A stretch of DNA of 9,040 nucleotides from W0P28-013 sp963638355 (lineage in GTDB: Bacteria; Bacteroidota; Bacteroidia; Bacteroidales; Paludibacteraceae). The stretch is from NCBI GenBank assembly GCA_963638355.1, contig CAVHRT010000073.1:1-9040 (forward strand). Reading direction: 5' to 3'. The position numbers were made by a program, and so were the translations under genes. Within the stretch, counting starts at the first letter, position 1. The number at the start of each line of letters is the position of its first letter. This document shows, in pieces, positions 1-6,971 of this stretch. The notes below the pieces were generated by a model. That model saw only the letters and a program-made list of their open reading frames with translations, did not search any database and had not been told where the DNA came from.

Positions 1-1
1 C

Positions 2-811
2 TACCGACAATTCTATCTTACTTTCAAAGACTACGGGATTTGGTACGCGCGCGTACCAAATCTCAATTGGACGCACTATCGCTCGTTGTTGCGTGTACAA
101 AACGAAGACGCAAGAATGTGGTATCTTAATGAAGCTTCAAAAGAAAATTGGTCGACAAGAACACTAGATCGTAACATCAACTCGCAATACTACTTTCGTC
201 TGCTGCAATCGCCAAATAAAAATGCAGTGGTAGCAGAAATGAAAAGCAAAACCGCTCATTGGGACAACGACAAGATGGAATTTCTTAAGAATCCTGTTGT
301 AGCAGAATTCCTAGGATTATCAGCAAACAACGAATTCACCGAAACAAAATTAGAGGCAGCGATAATTGACCATCTTCAAAAATTCATTATGGAGTTGGGC
401 AAAGGATACGCTTTTGTAGCGCGCCAACAACTTATCCGAACAGATCTCAAAGACTACTATATCGACTTGGTGTTCTACAACTATATCTTGAAATGTTTCT
501 TGTTGATAGATCTGAAGACGACAGAAATCACTCATCAGGATATCGGTCAAATGGACATGTACATACGAATGTATGATGAACTAAAATGCACAGAAGGCGA
601 CAATCCTACTATTGGATTATTGCTATGCGCAGAAACAAGTAACGACATTGCTCGATACAGTATTTTGCACGACAATAATCAGTTATTCGCCGCCAAATAT
701 TTGACCTACTTACCAACGCAAGAAGAGCTAATTGCCGAAATAGAACGCCAAAAAGATTTTTTTGAATTACAAAAAAAGGATACAACAGAAAATCACGAAA
801 CTGAAATATAA
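2..811 (+). CDS. YhcG/DUF1016-family PD-(D/E)XK nuclease, 5' end missing
   Basis: The reading frame is open from the left edge, so the gene starts before the window; 269 residues are visible and relatives are usually about 340-390. I see the end of the N-terminal DUF1016_N region (FYLTF, NWTHYR, LLRVQNEDARMWYLNEA, NWSTR, INSQYYFRLL), then a PD-(D/E)XK nuclease core: a helix with Glu (codon near 353), YYIDLVFYN with the metal-binding Asp at 464-466, LLIDLKT with the Asp and Lys at 509-517, and GQMDMY with Gln at 548-550. The strand-3 motif is D-x-K, an accepted variant of E-x-K. The tail after TYLPTQEEL is charged (QKKDTTENHE). The family is of poorly defined function and is often found with restriction-modification loci; whether that holds here depends on sequence to the left. 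By hand count its GC is about 38%, well below the next genes, which suggests acquisition by transfer. A perfect palindrome lies in the coding sequence at 37-62. The stop is 20 bp before the lipoprotein start. Confidence 0.88.
   Translation, partial: YRQFYLTFKDYGIWYARVPNLNWTHYRSLLRVQNEDARMWYLNEASKENWSTRTLDRNINSQYYFRLLQSPNKNAVVAEMKSKTAHWDNDKMEFLKNPVVAEFLGLSANNEFTETKLEAAIIDHLQKFIMELGKGYAFVARQQLIRTDLKDYYIDLVFYNYILKCFLLIDLKTTEITHQDIGQMDMYIRMYDELKCTEGDNPTIGLLLCAETSNDIARYSILHDNNQLFAAKYLTYLPTQEELIAEIERQKDFFELQKKDTTENHETEI
37..62. repeat. Perfect 26-bp palindrome inside the nuclease gene
   Basis: The left arm GATTTGGTACGCG (37-49) is followed directly by its exact reverse complement (50-62), with no spacer. 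Positions 43-56 are alternating purine-pyrimidine with a CGCGCGCG centre. It encodes GIWYARVPNL, in the variable stretch between FYLTF and NWTHYR of the DUF1016_N region, and keeps the frame open. It could be a protein-binding site, a dispersed palindromic repeat that entered in frame, or a coincidence. No second copy is in this window. Confidence 0.9.
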
Positions 812-831
812 GATCAAAAAACTCACAAACA

Positions 832-2127
832 ATGAAATTACGCCACATCATCGCAGTACTTCCGCTGGCCATCATCGGAATAACCAGCTGCAAAAATAGC
901 AGTACCAGTACAACCACCACATCATCGACCACCACACTCACCAAATTTTATGTGATAAACGACAGCGTGGTCGATGGTCTCGATGAATATGCTTTTACTA
1001 TCGACAACGATGCCAACACCATCTACAACGAGGATTCGCTGCCCTATCTGTGCCACGTCGACTCGCTCATTCCAACCATCTACGGCAGCACCATCAAAAC
1101 CATCACCATCAACGACACCATCATCTACACAGGCAACGACACCATCGATTTCAGTCGCCCCGTGACGGTGAAAACGCTCGCCACCGATGGCGAATCGACT
1201 CGCACCTACATCGTTACGGTGAACGTACATCAAGTCGATCCCGACGAATACGGCTGGGCAGGTATCAAATCGGAAATTTTCAGCGGGATAACCGCCACAA
1301 GCCAAAAAACACTTTGGAACAACAATCAACTACTCCACTTCGTTGCCACCGACAGCGAAACGCTGCTTTTCACCAGCAAAGATGGCATCGATTGGGCACA
1401 GCAAACAGTTACAGGACTGCCCACCGCAGCCAATGTTAACGGCATTGTTGCCCTTGGCGATACGCTTTTTGCCGCCATCGATGGCACACTCTACGCTGCC
1501 GCCACGCCCACCACTTGGACGGCGCAAGGCACAGCCACAGGCATCACGCAGTTGGTTTTTGCCATGAACGACCAACTTTTTGCCCTTGGCGAAGCCGATG
1601 GAGCACGCTGCATGTTTGTGCGCGACACCGCATGGACCAACCTCGGCACACTGCCAGAGCAATTTCCAGTGAGCGATTTTGCAGTCTGTGTCGATGCCGA
1701 ACCGAGCGGAAAAATGCGTGCCTACCTGATTGGCGGCAAAGCCAGCGACGGCACGCCACTTGGCACCGTTTGGAGTAGCAACAATGGCGCCTATTGGGCA
1801 AATCTGGCCGCCAGCAAACAGTGGTTCACGCCGCGTTATGGCGCAGCTGTGGTGCAATATGCCGATGGTCTAATGCTTTTTGGCGGAGCCGATGCGAATG
1901 GCGAATGCACCGGCCGTCAGCTCTTTTCGGTAGACTACGGACTCACTTGGGCCACACCCGACGACAAAGCACTGCTGCCAGATCTCTGGGTTTCGCGCCA
2001 CAACTTGAATGTAGTAAAAGATGACGAAAATCGCCTCTACATCGTGGGCGGAACAGCTGGCACAACCACCCTGAGCGATGTCTGGAGCGGACAAAAAAAC
2101 AGCGAAATACCAGGATTTTCAAAATAA
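832..2127 (+). CDS. DUF6242-like lipoprotein with Asp-box/Kelch-like propeller repeats
   Basis: The protein has 431 residues. It starts with a lipoprotein signal peptide, MKLRHIIAVLPLAIIGITSC, with lipobox ITSC and the lipidated Cys at 20. A Ser/Thr-rich linker follows (about 23-37). Residues 38-135 (KFYVINDSVVDG, YAFTIDNDANTIYNEDSLP, RPVTVKTLATDGESTRTYIVTVNVHQVDPD) match my memory of the N-terminal part of Bacteroidota DUF6242 proteins, a beta-sandwich-like region. Residues about 145-425 look like a beta-propeller: Asp-box-like motifs at 181-188 (TSKDGIDW), 315-322 (SSNNGAYW) and 366-373 (SVDYGLTW), and Kelch-like hydrophobic-GG turns at YLIGG (298-302), LMLFGG (347-352) and LYIVGG (402-407). 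The residues after Cys20 (KNSSTS) lack the acidic cluster typical of Bacteroidota surface-export signals, so I infer the inner leaflet of the outer membrane, facing the periplasm. No catalytic residues are recognised and the substrate is unknown. The gene may be co-transcribed with the nuclease, but GC (50-62% in sampled lines) differs sharply. Confidence 0.82.
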   Translation: MKLRHIIAVLPLAIIGITSCKNSSTSTTTTSSTTTLTKFYVINDSVVDGLDEYAFTIDNDANTIYNEDSLPYLCHVDSLIPTIYGSTIKTITINDTIIYTGNDTIDFSRPVTVKTLATDGESTRTYIVTVNVHQVDPDEYGWAGIKSEIFSGITATSQKTLWNNNQLLHFVATDSETLLFTSKDGIDWAQQTVTGLPTAANVNGIVALGDTLFAAIDGTLYAAATPTTWTAQGTATGITQLVFAMNDQLFALGEADGARCMFVRDTAWTNLGTLPEQFPVSDFAVCVDAEPSGKMRAYLIGGKASDGTPLGTVWSSNNGAYWANLAASKQWFTPRYGAAVVQYADGLMLFGGADANGECTGRQLFSVDYGLTWATPDDKALLPDLWVSRHNLNVVKDDENRLYIVGGTAGTTTLSDVWSGQKNSEIPGFSK

Positions 2128-2191
2128 AAATTTAGGCAAAAACAATCTATGTTCTTTGCTCTATTTCTATCATCAATGATCTAAAGATCTC

Positions 2192-3382
2192 ATGCTCACA
2201 GCCACCATCGATTTGCCCGCTTCGAAAAGCATCAGCCACAGAGCGTTGATTATCAATGCTTTATGCAAAGATGGTGGAACAATCGAGAATCTATCGGACT
2301 GCGATGATACGGTTGTGCTCGAGCGTGCGCTACAATGCAAAAGCGGCACCATCGATGTAGGAGCGAGCGGCACGGCACTGCGTTTTCTCACCGCCTATTT
2401 AGCGACGAAAAATGGCTCATTCACGCTCACTGGCTCGCCACGACTACTGCAGCGTCCCATCGCAGCACTAGTCGATGCGCTGCGAACGCTCGGTGCCGAT
2501 ATCCAATATCTTGAAAATGATGGTTTTGCGCCACTCGCAATCAATGGCAAAAAATTGCACGGTGGTGAACTCACGCCCCACTTTGAGCAAAGTAGCCAGT
2601 TTTTTTCAGCATTAATGCTGATTGCACCCTATCTCGACACTGCACTCACGCTCCACTTTGCAGAAACGCCCCACTCATTTCCATACATCGAAATGACTGC
2701 CGCCATGATGCGCCAAGCGGGAGCAAAAATCACTGTCGACAGCAATAAAATCAGCATCGAAAATACGCCGTATTGCCACACCAACTGGACGATTGAGCAC
2801 GATTGGTCGGCCGCCTCGTATTGGTACGAACTGCTAGCCATTGCGCAGCGGGGACGGCTTTTGTTGCACCATCTGCAGCCTAGCAACTTGCAAGGCGATG
2901 CGCACATTGCCACGCTTTTTCAGAATTTTGGAATCGAGACAAATTTCACCGCTGATGGTGCGGAAATTTTCTACAAAGACAAAACTGCACCTACCACGCT
3001 ACGACACAATTTTGGTAATATGCCCGACATGGTTCCAACCATGGCAGTGGCGTGTTGCGCGCGTGGTGTAACATTCCACTTTACTGGCATAGAAAATCTG
3101 CGTTTGAAAGAGAGCGACCGCATCGGCGCACTCTCGGCAGAACTGAAGAAATGCGGGTTTGTGCTGACTCAGCCCACAAGCGACAGCCTTGCGTGGGACG
3201 GCACACGCTGCCAAGCCGAGCCTGCGCCCACCATCTGCACCTACAACGACCACCGCATAGCCATGGCATTCGCGCCATTAGCCACCAAAATGCCGCTCCA
3301 CATCGACCACCCCGAAGTAGTCAGCAAATCCTACCCAAACTTTTTCGAGCAAATGAGAAGATTTCTAATTCCTCACTCCTAG
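2192..3382 (+). CDS. aroA: 3-phosphoshikimate 1-carboxyvinyltransferase (EPSP synthase)
   Basis: This cytoplasmic shikimate-pathway enzyme joins shikimate 3-phosphate and phosphoenolpyruvate to give EPSP, the step before chorismate synthase. At 396 residues it is shorter than the E. coli enzyme (427), as in many Bacteroidota. Family motifs appear in order: PASKSISHRAL (9-19; K12, S13, R17), GASGTALR (57-64), QRPI (R88), SSQ (134-136), PDM (D279), LRLKESDR (303-310; K306, E307, R310), NDHRIAM (352-358; R355) and VSKSYP (377-382; K379). All expected substrate-binding and catalytic residues are present, so it should be active. In the glyphosate/PEP loop the usual NAGTAMRP reads ASGTALRF, so the Pro after Arg is Phe. 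The ATG at 2192 is the only reasonable start: an in-frame TGA lies at 2177-2179 and the first motif begins at residue 9. There is no Shine-Dalgarno. The 64-bp gap upstream shows no promoter match. The stop overlaps the ileS stop on the other strand by 4 bp. Confidence 0.97.
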   Translation: MLTATIDLPASKSISHRALIINALCKDGGTIENLSDCDDTVVLERALQCKSGTIDVGASGTALRFLTAYLATKNGSFTLTGSPRLLQRPIAALVDALRTLGADIQYLENDGFAPLAINGKKLHGGELTPHFEQSSQFFSALMLIAPYLDTALTLHFAETPHSFPYIEMTAAMMRQAGAKITVDSNKISIENTPYCHTNWTIEHDWSAASYWYELLAIAQRGRLLLHHLQPSNLQGDAHIATLFQNFGIETNFTADGAEIFYKDKTAPTTLRHNFGNMPDMVPTMAVACCARGVTFHFTGIENLRLKESDRIGALSAELKKCGFVLTQPTSDSLAWDGTRCQAEPAPTICTYNDHRIAMAFAPLATKMPLHIDHPEVVSKSYPNFFEQMRRFLIPHS

Positions 3383-3396
3383 TTCCTCACTACCTT
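3362..3396. repeat. Degenerate 7-bp tandem repeat across the aroA/ileS stop codons
   Basis: Five consecutive heptads can be read: TTTCTAA, TTCCTCA, CTCCTAG, TTCCTCA, CTACCTT. Two are identical and the others differ at one to four positions from a TTCCTAA/TTCCTCA-like unit. Short tandem heptads of this type are known from intergenic DNA of several bacterial groups. Here the array encodes the last residues of both proteins (FLIPHS of AroA, VVRN of IleRS) and both stops. It is short and imperfect, so chance is possible. No terminator hairpin is visible at this convergent junction. Confidence 0.5.
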
Positions 3397-6300
3397 CACT
3401 TTCACCACAAAATCCTCGAAATCGAGGTCGGTAGCATCGGTAAGGGAATCGACTAGGGTAAGGCTGGTAGCAAGCACCTGCGAGGCGATGTAGTCGTGAT
3501 AGTCGGTTACAGCCTTGGCAATCTCCGCACGATTTTCAATCTGAACAGCAATCTTGTCGGTTATCTCGTAGCCGTTCGATTTGCGCAGATTTTGAATGCG
3601 GTTCACCAACTCGCGCGCAACGCCTTCGTTCAGCAGCGCATCGGTCATCTCTATGTCGAGCGCCACGGTGAGTGCACCTTCGTTGGCCACGAGCCAGCCC
3701 GGCATATCTTCGGTGGCAATTTCGACATCGGCAAGTTCCAAAACAACCTCGCCACTGGGCAATGGCAGCGTGAGTTGATCATCGCTCTCGAGCGCAGCAA
3801 TCTGATCCTGCGGTAGCGTGGCAATGGCGGCGGCAATCTCTTTCATCTGTTTGCCATAGCGTTTGCCAAGGGTTTTGAAGTTGGCTTTGGCGCGCTTCAC
3901 CAGACGAATTTCCGATTCGTCAGACAAAACAACCTGCAACTCCTTCACATTCACCTCGGTCTTCACAAGATCGGCCACATAGAGCAACTCCTCTTTGGCA
4001 GTGGCGTCTGGCACAGGCACGACAGCTTTTTGCAGCGGCTGACGCACTTTTTTGTTGGCTTTTTTGCGCAGCGCAAGAATCATCGATGTGGTCTGTTGCG
4101 CCAACTGCATGCAACCTTCGAGACGTTTGTCTTCGCGCGAATTATCGACCTCGGGGAACGATGCCAGATGCACGCTGTCGGCTCCCGTAAGGTCGCGATA
4201 GAGACGATCGGCATAGAACGGAGCGATTGGCGCCATCAGTCGGCTCACGGTAGTGAGGCATTCGTAGAGCGTTTGGTAGGCCGCCAACTTATCAGCATCC
4301 ATAGTGCCACCCCAGAAGCGTTTACGGTTGAGGCGCACATACCAGTTCGACAGATTTTCTTGAACAAAATCGCTGATGGCACGACCAGCGCGCGTCGGTT
4401 CGTAGCTTTCGTAGTGCGCGGTAACCTCGCTCACCAGCGTATTGAGCAGCGACAAAATCCAGCGGTCAATCTCGGGACGCTCGGCTAGCGGAACCATTTT
4501 TTCGCTACCCGTAAAGCCATCGACATTGGCATAAAGCGCAAAGAACGAGTAAGTGTTGTAGAGCGTGCCAAAGAATTTGCGGCGCACCTCTTCCACACCT
4601 TCGTTGTCGAATTTCAGATTGTCCCACGGCGACGAATTGGTCATCATGTACCAGCGCACAGGGTCGGAACCATATTTTTCGATGGTCGAGAACGGATCGA
4701 CGGCGTTGCCAAGACGTTTCGACATTTTGTTGCCATTTTTGTCGAGCACCAAGCCGTTCGACACCACATTTTTGAACGCCACCGAGTGGAAAACCATTGT
4801 GGCGATAGCATGCAGCGTGAAGAACCAGCCGCGCGTTTGGTCCACACCTTCGGAAATGAAGTCGGCGGGGAACATAGACCCCTCCATTTTTATATTTTCC
4901 GAAAAATCCGTTCCCTCCTTAAAGCCCCCTTGGGGGTTGGGGGTCTGTTCAAACGGAAAATGAATTTGTGCGTAAGGCATGGAACCGCTATCGAACCAAA
5001 CATCAATCAAATCGGGCTCGCGGTGCATAGGCTTGCCCGATGGCGAAACCAGAACCACGCCATCGATGTACGGACGGTGCAGATCGATATTTTTCGGATC
5101 GTAATTCTCTTTCGAATAGTCGCCCACGCGGAAATTTGGCCACAGATTTTTGTCCATCACGCCAGCCGCCACAGACTTTTCGATTTCTGCGAATAGCTCT
5201 TCGATAGAGCCAATGCATATCTCTTCGCGGCCATCGTCGGTGCGCCAAATAGGCAGCGGTGTGCCCCAATAGCGCGAGCGCGACAGGTTCCAATCGTTCA
5301 GATTTTCGAGCCACTTGCCAAAACGCCCCGAACCAGTCGATTCGGGTTTCCAATTGATGGTTTTGTTCAGCGCAATCATCTCGTCCTTCACCACGGTGGT
5401 CTTGATGAACCAACTATCAAGCGGATAGTAAATCACAGGTTTATCGGTGCGCCAACAGTGCGGATAGCTGTGCGTATGTTTTTCGATGCGGAACACAAGG
5501 CCTTGGCGTTTCAGCATCATGCAGATGGCAATATCGAGCGTCTCATCCTTGTCGGTGAGGTTCGGATCGTAGGCATTTTTCACAAAACGCCCTGCAAACT
5601 CGTTGTAGAGTTCGGTGTTGATGTGCGTGCGCACAAATTCAGGATCGAGATCGTCAACCACAAAGAATTTGCCCGTCATGTCGACCATCGGACGGATTTC
5701 GCCATTTTTGGTGACGAAAGTCATGCCCGGAACGCCCGCTTTTTTCGCCACAAAAGCATCGTCGGCACCGAAAGTTGGTGCAATATGCACAATGCCCGTG
5801 CCTTCGTCGGTGGTTACATAATCGCCCGCTATCACGCGGAATGCGCCCTCGCCGGGATTTGCCCACGGAATCAGTTGCTCATATTCCGTTCCTACAAGTT
5901 CCGAACCTTTGCCGCGCCACAGTGGTTCAGGTTGTTCGCCCAACTCTTTGGCATACGACGCCAAACACGAAGCCGCCAAAATGTAGGTCGCCGCCTGTTT
6001 CGAATATGAATTTTCGCCACGCACCGCCACATAGTCAATGTTCGGTCCAACGCACAATGCCGTGTTCGATGGCAAAGTCCAAGGCGTGGTAGTCCAAGCA
6101 ATGAAGTAGGCATCGCTGCCCCAGCGGTCGCCTTTGATGTGGAATTGCGCGGTGCAGGTGGTATCTTTCACATCGCGGTAGCAACCAGGCTGATTCAGCT
6201 CGTGACTCGAAAGTCCCGTGCCAGCAGCTGGCGAATAGGGCTGAATGGTGTAACCTTTGTAGAGCAAACCCTTGTTGTAGAGTTGCTTGAGCAGCCACCA

Positions 6301-6780
6301 CAGCGTTTCCATATATTTATTGTCGTAGGTAATATACGGATTTTCAAGGTCGACCCAATAGCCCATCTTTTTTGTCAGCGCAGTCCACTCTTTGGTGTAT
6401 TTCATCACCTCGCGACGGCAAGCAGCATTGTATTCGTCAACGCTGATTTTTTTGCCGATATCCTCTTTGGTGATGCCGAGCATCTTCTCCACGCCAAGTT
6501 CTACGGGCAGACCGTGCGTATCCCAACCCGCTTTGCGACGCACCTGATAACCGCGCATGGTTTTGTAGCGGCAAAAAGTATCTTTTATGGTGCGCGCCAT
6601 CACATGATGAATGCCTGGCATGCCGTTGGCCGAAGGTGGTCCTTCGTAGAAAATGAAGGTTGGGCAGCCCTCGCGCTCGTCGATGCTACGGTGGAAAAGA
6701 CCCTGCTGTTCCCACTCTTCTAGCACCTGATGGTTTATTTCCGATAGGTCGAAATGGTCGTACTCGTTGAATTTTTTCAT
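3379..6780 (-). CDS. ileS: Isoleucyl-tRNA synthetase, type 2 (IleRS2), swapped GXHH signature
   Basis: This class I aminoacyl-tRNA synthetase charges tRNA-Ile in the cytoplasm. The protein has 1133 residues, normal for long type 2 IleRS. In order: signature region YEGPPSANGMPGIHHVMART, with GIHH at 56-59 where HXGH is usual; GWDTHGLPVE (85-94); CP1 editing domain with TTTPWTLPSN (230-239) and EGTGIVHIAPTFGADD (326-341); RYWGTPLPIW (503-512); DVWFDSGS (593-600); GVDQTRGWF (645-653); KMSKR loop (685-689); then the anticodon-binding and C-terminal domains, including NWYVRLNRKRFWGG (812-825). I chose the ATG at 6778-6780 (MKKFNEYDHFDLSEINHQV) because relatives start there and a Bacteroides-type promoter lies just upstream. 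The frame stays open to 6942, but that extension would span the promoter and two repeats. The leader is about 33 nt, with no T-box. Oddities: the GIHH signature, and an apparent extra loop at 612-628 encoded by a G/C-block repeat. The gene is monocistronic here and convergent with aroA. Confidence 0.97.
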   Translation of the reverse strand: MKKFNEYDHFDLSEINHQVLEEWEQQGLFHRSIDEREGCPTFIFYEGPPSANGMPGIHHVMARTIKDTFCRYKTMRGYQVRRKAGWDTHGLPVELGVEKMLGITKEDIGKKISVDEYNAACRREVMKYTKEWTALTKKMGYWVDLENPYITYDNKYMETLWWLLKQLYNKGLLYKGYTIQPYSPAAGTGLSSHELNQPGCYRDVKDTTCTAQFHIKGDRWGSDAYFIAWTTTPWTLPSNTALCVGPNIDYVAVRGENSYSKQAATYILAASCLASYAKELGEQPEPLWRGKGSELVGTEYEQLIPWANPGEGAFRVIAGDYVTTDEGTGIVHIAPTFGADDAFVAKKAGVPGMTFVTKNGEIRPMVDMTGKFFVVDDLDPEFVRTHINTELYNEFAGRFVKNAYDPNLTDKDETLDIAICMMLKRQGLVFRIEKHTHSYPHCWRTDKPVIYYPLDSWFIKTTVVKDEMIALNKTINWKPESTGSGRFGKWLENLNDWNLSRSRYWGTPLPIWRTDDGREEICIGSIEELFAEIEKSVAAGVMDKNLWPNFRVGDYSKENYDPKNIDLHRPYIDGVVLVSPSGKPMHREPDLIDVWFDSGSMPYAQIHFPFEQTPNPQGGFKEGTDFSENIKMEGSMFPADFISEGVDQTRGWFFTLHAIATMVFHSVAFKNVVSNGLVLDKNGNKMSKRLGNAVDPFSTIEKYGSDPVRWYMMTNSSPWDNLKFDNEGVEEVRRKFFGTLYNTYSFFALYANVDGFTGSEKMVPLAERPEIDRWILSLLNTLVSEVTAHYESYEPTRAGRAISDFVQENLSNWYVRLNRKRFWGGTMDADKLAAYQTLYECLTTVSRLMAPIAPFYADRLYRDLTGADSVHLASFPEVDNSREDKRLEGCMQLAQQTTSMILALRKKANKKVRQPLQKAVVPVPDATAKEELLYVADLVKTEVNVKELQVVLSDESEIRLVKRAKANFKTLGKRYGKQMKEIAAAIATLPQDQIAALESDDQLTLPLPSGEVVLELADVEIATEDMPGWLVANEGALTVALDIEMTDALLNEGVARELVNRIQNLRKSNGYEITDKIAVQIENRAEIAKAVTDYHDYIASQVLATSLTLVDSLTDATDLDFEDFVVKVKVVRN
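4897..4947 (-). repeat. G/C-block palindromic repeat in frame within ileS
   Basis: On the coding strand this begins GACCCCCAA and continues CCCCCAAGGGGGC, then an AG-rich stretch (TTTAAGGAGGG) and a T-run. It encodes about residues 612-628 (QTPNPQGGFKEGTDFSE). From memory, other Bacteroidota IleRS have only about nine residues between HYPFEN and the PADFI motif; here there are about 24 between PFEQ and FPADFI, suggesting an in-frame gain of roughly 15-17 residues. Two blocks, GACCCCC and CCCAAGGGGG, recur in the intergenic region at 6853-6876. The exact ends are estimated, and I see no clean target-site duplication. Confidence 0.6.
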
Positions 6781-6819
6781 GATTGCTCGTGTTGTTACAA
6801 AACATTGCATATTAACTTG

Positions 6820-6851
6820 CAAAGATAGTGTTTTTTGGCGAGAGTAGCAAA
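6820..6851 (-). promoter_or_regulatory. Bacteroides-type promoter of ileS
   Basis: Read on the minus strand, TTTG (6851-6848) is followed by exactly 20 nt and then TATCTTTG (6827-6820), a full match to the Bacteroidota sigma-70 consensus TTTG-N19-21-TAnnTTTG. The transcript would start near 6813, giving a leader of roughly 33 nt before the ATG at 6780. This is strong support for the short ileS start. The leader is too short for a riboswitch or T-box. Confidence 0.85.
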
Positions 6852-6852
6852 A

Positions 6853-6884
6853 GACCCCCTCAATCACCCAAGGGGGAAGATTTT
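6853..6884 (+). repeat. Second, diverged copy of the G/C-block repeat
   Basis: On the plus strand, GACCCCC is followed by 7 nt and then CCCAAGGGGG and AAGATTTT. The first two blocks are identical to blocks in the repeat inside ileS, where the spacer is 4 nt. It lies immediately upstream of the ileS -33 element and points away from ileS, opposite to the internal copy. It sits between two divergent promoters, so a terminator role is unlikely. A dispersed repeat is my preferred reading. Confidence 0.5.
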
Positions 6885-6909
6885 GTGACGCGTTAAAATA
6901 GTTGATTAG

Positions 6910-6929
6910 GGGCGAATGATGATTCGCCC
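6910..6929. repeat. Palindromic hairpin with 8-bp arms
   Basis: GGGCGAAT (6910-6917), a 4-nt loop GATG, and ATTCGCCC (6922-6929) form a perfect 8-bp inverted repeat. Palindromes of the GGGGCGAAT/ATTCGCCCC type are, from memory, common in intergenic DNA of Bacteroidota and other bacteria. It is followed by no T-run and lies upstream of both promoters, so it is not an obvious terminator. It could be a dispersed palindromic repeat or an operator serving the divergent pair. Confidence 0.7.
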
Positions 6930-6971
6930 GAAATACAAACATTTCCGCGCCTTTATTTTTGTGTTAAAATT

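Noticed and set aside
922..1857. Open frames overlapping the lipoprotein gene on both strands.
   Set aside because: Their peptides are low-complexity or His/Arg-rich, as expected from out-of-frame reading, while the lipoprotein frame has a signal peptide and repeat motifs.
2178..2189. Inverted repeat GATCT-AA-AGATC just before the aroA start.
   Set aside because: A 5-bp stem with a 2-nt loop is too weak to call a regulatory site.
3496..6723. Long open frames on the strand opposite ileS, for example 4030-4488, 5458-6009 and 6139-6723.
   Set aside because: They are antisense to strongly conserved IleRS motifs, encode no recognisable domain and lack promoters; they come from the codon bias of ileS.
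6781..6813. A T-box or other riboswitch in the ileS leader.
   Set aside because: The inferred leader is only about 33 nt, and T-box control is not expected in this phylum.
6853..6929. The two intergenic hairpins as Rho-independent terminators.
   Set aside because: They lie upstream of both divergent promoters, no gene ends there, and neither has a proper T-run directly after the stem.
6781..6942. A 54-residue N-terminal extension of IleRS, as the frame is open back to an ATG at 6942.
   Set aside because: It would cover a consensus promoter and two palindromic repeats, its peptide does not look like IleRS, and MKKFNEYDHFDLSEINHQV at 6780 matches the family's start.
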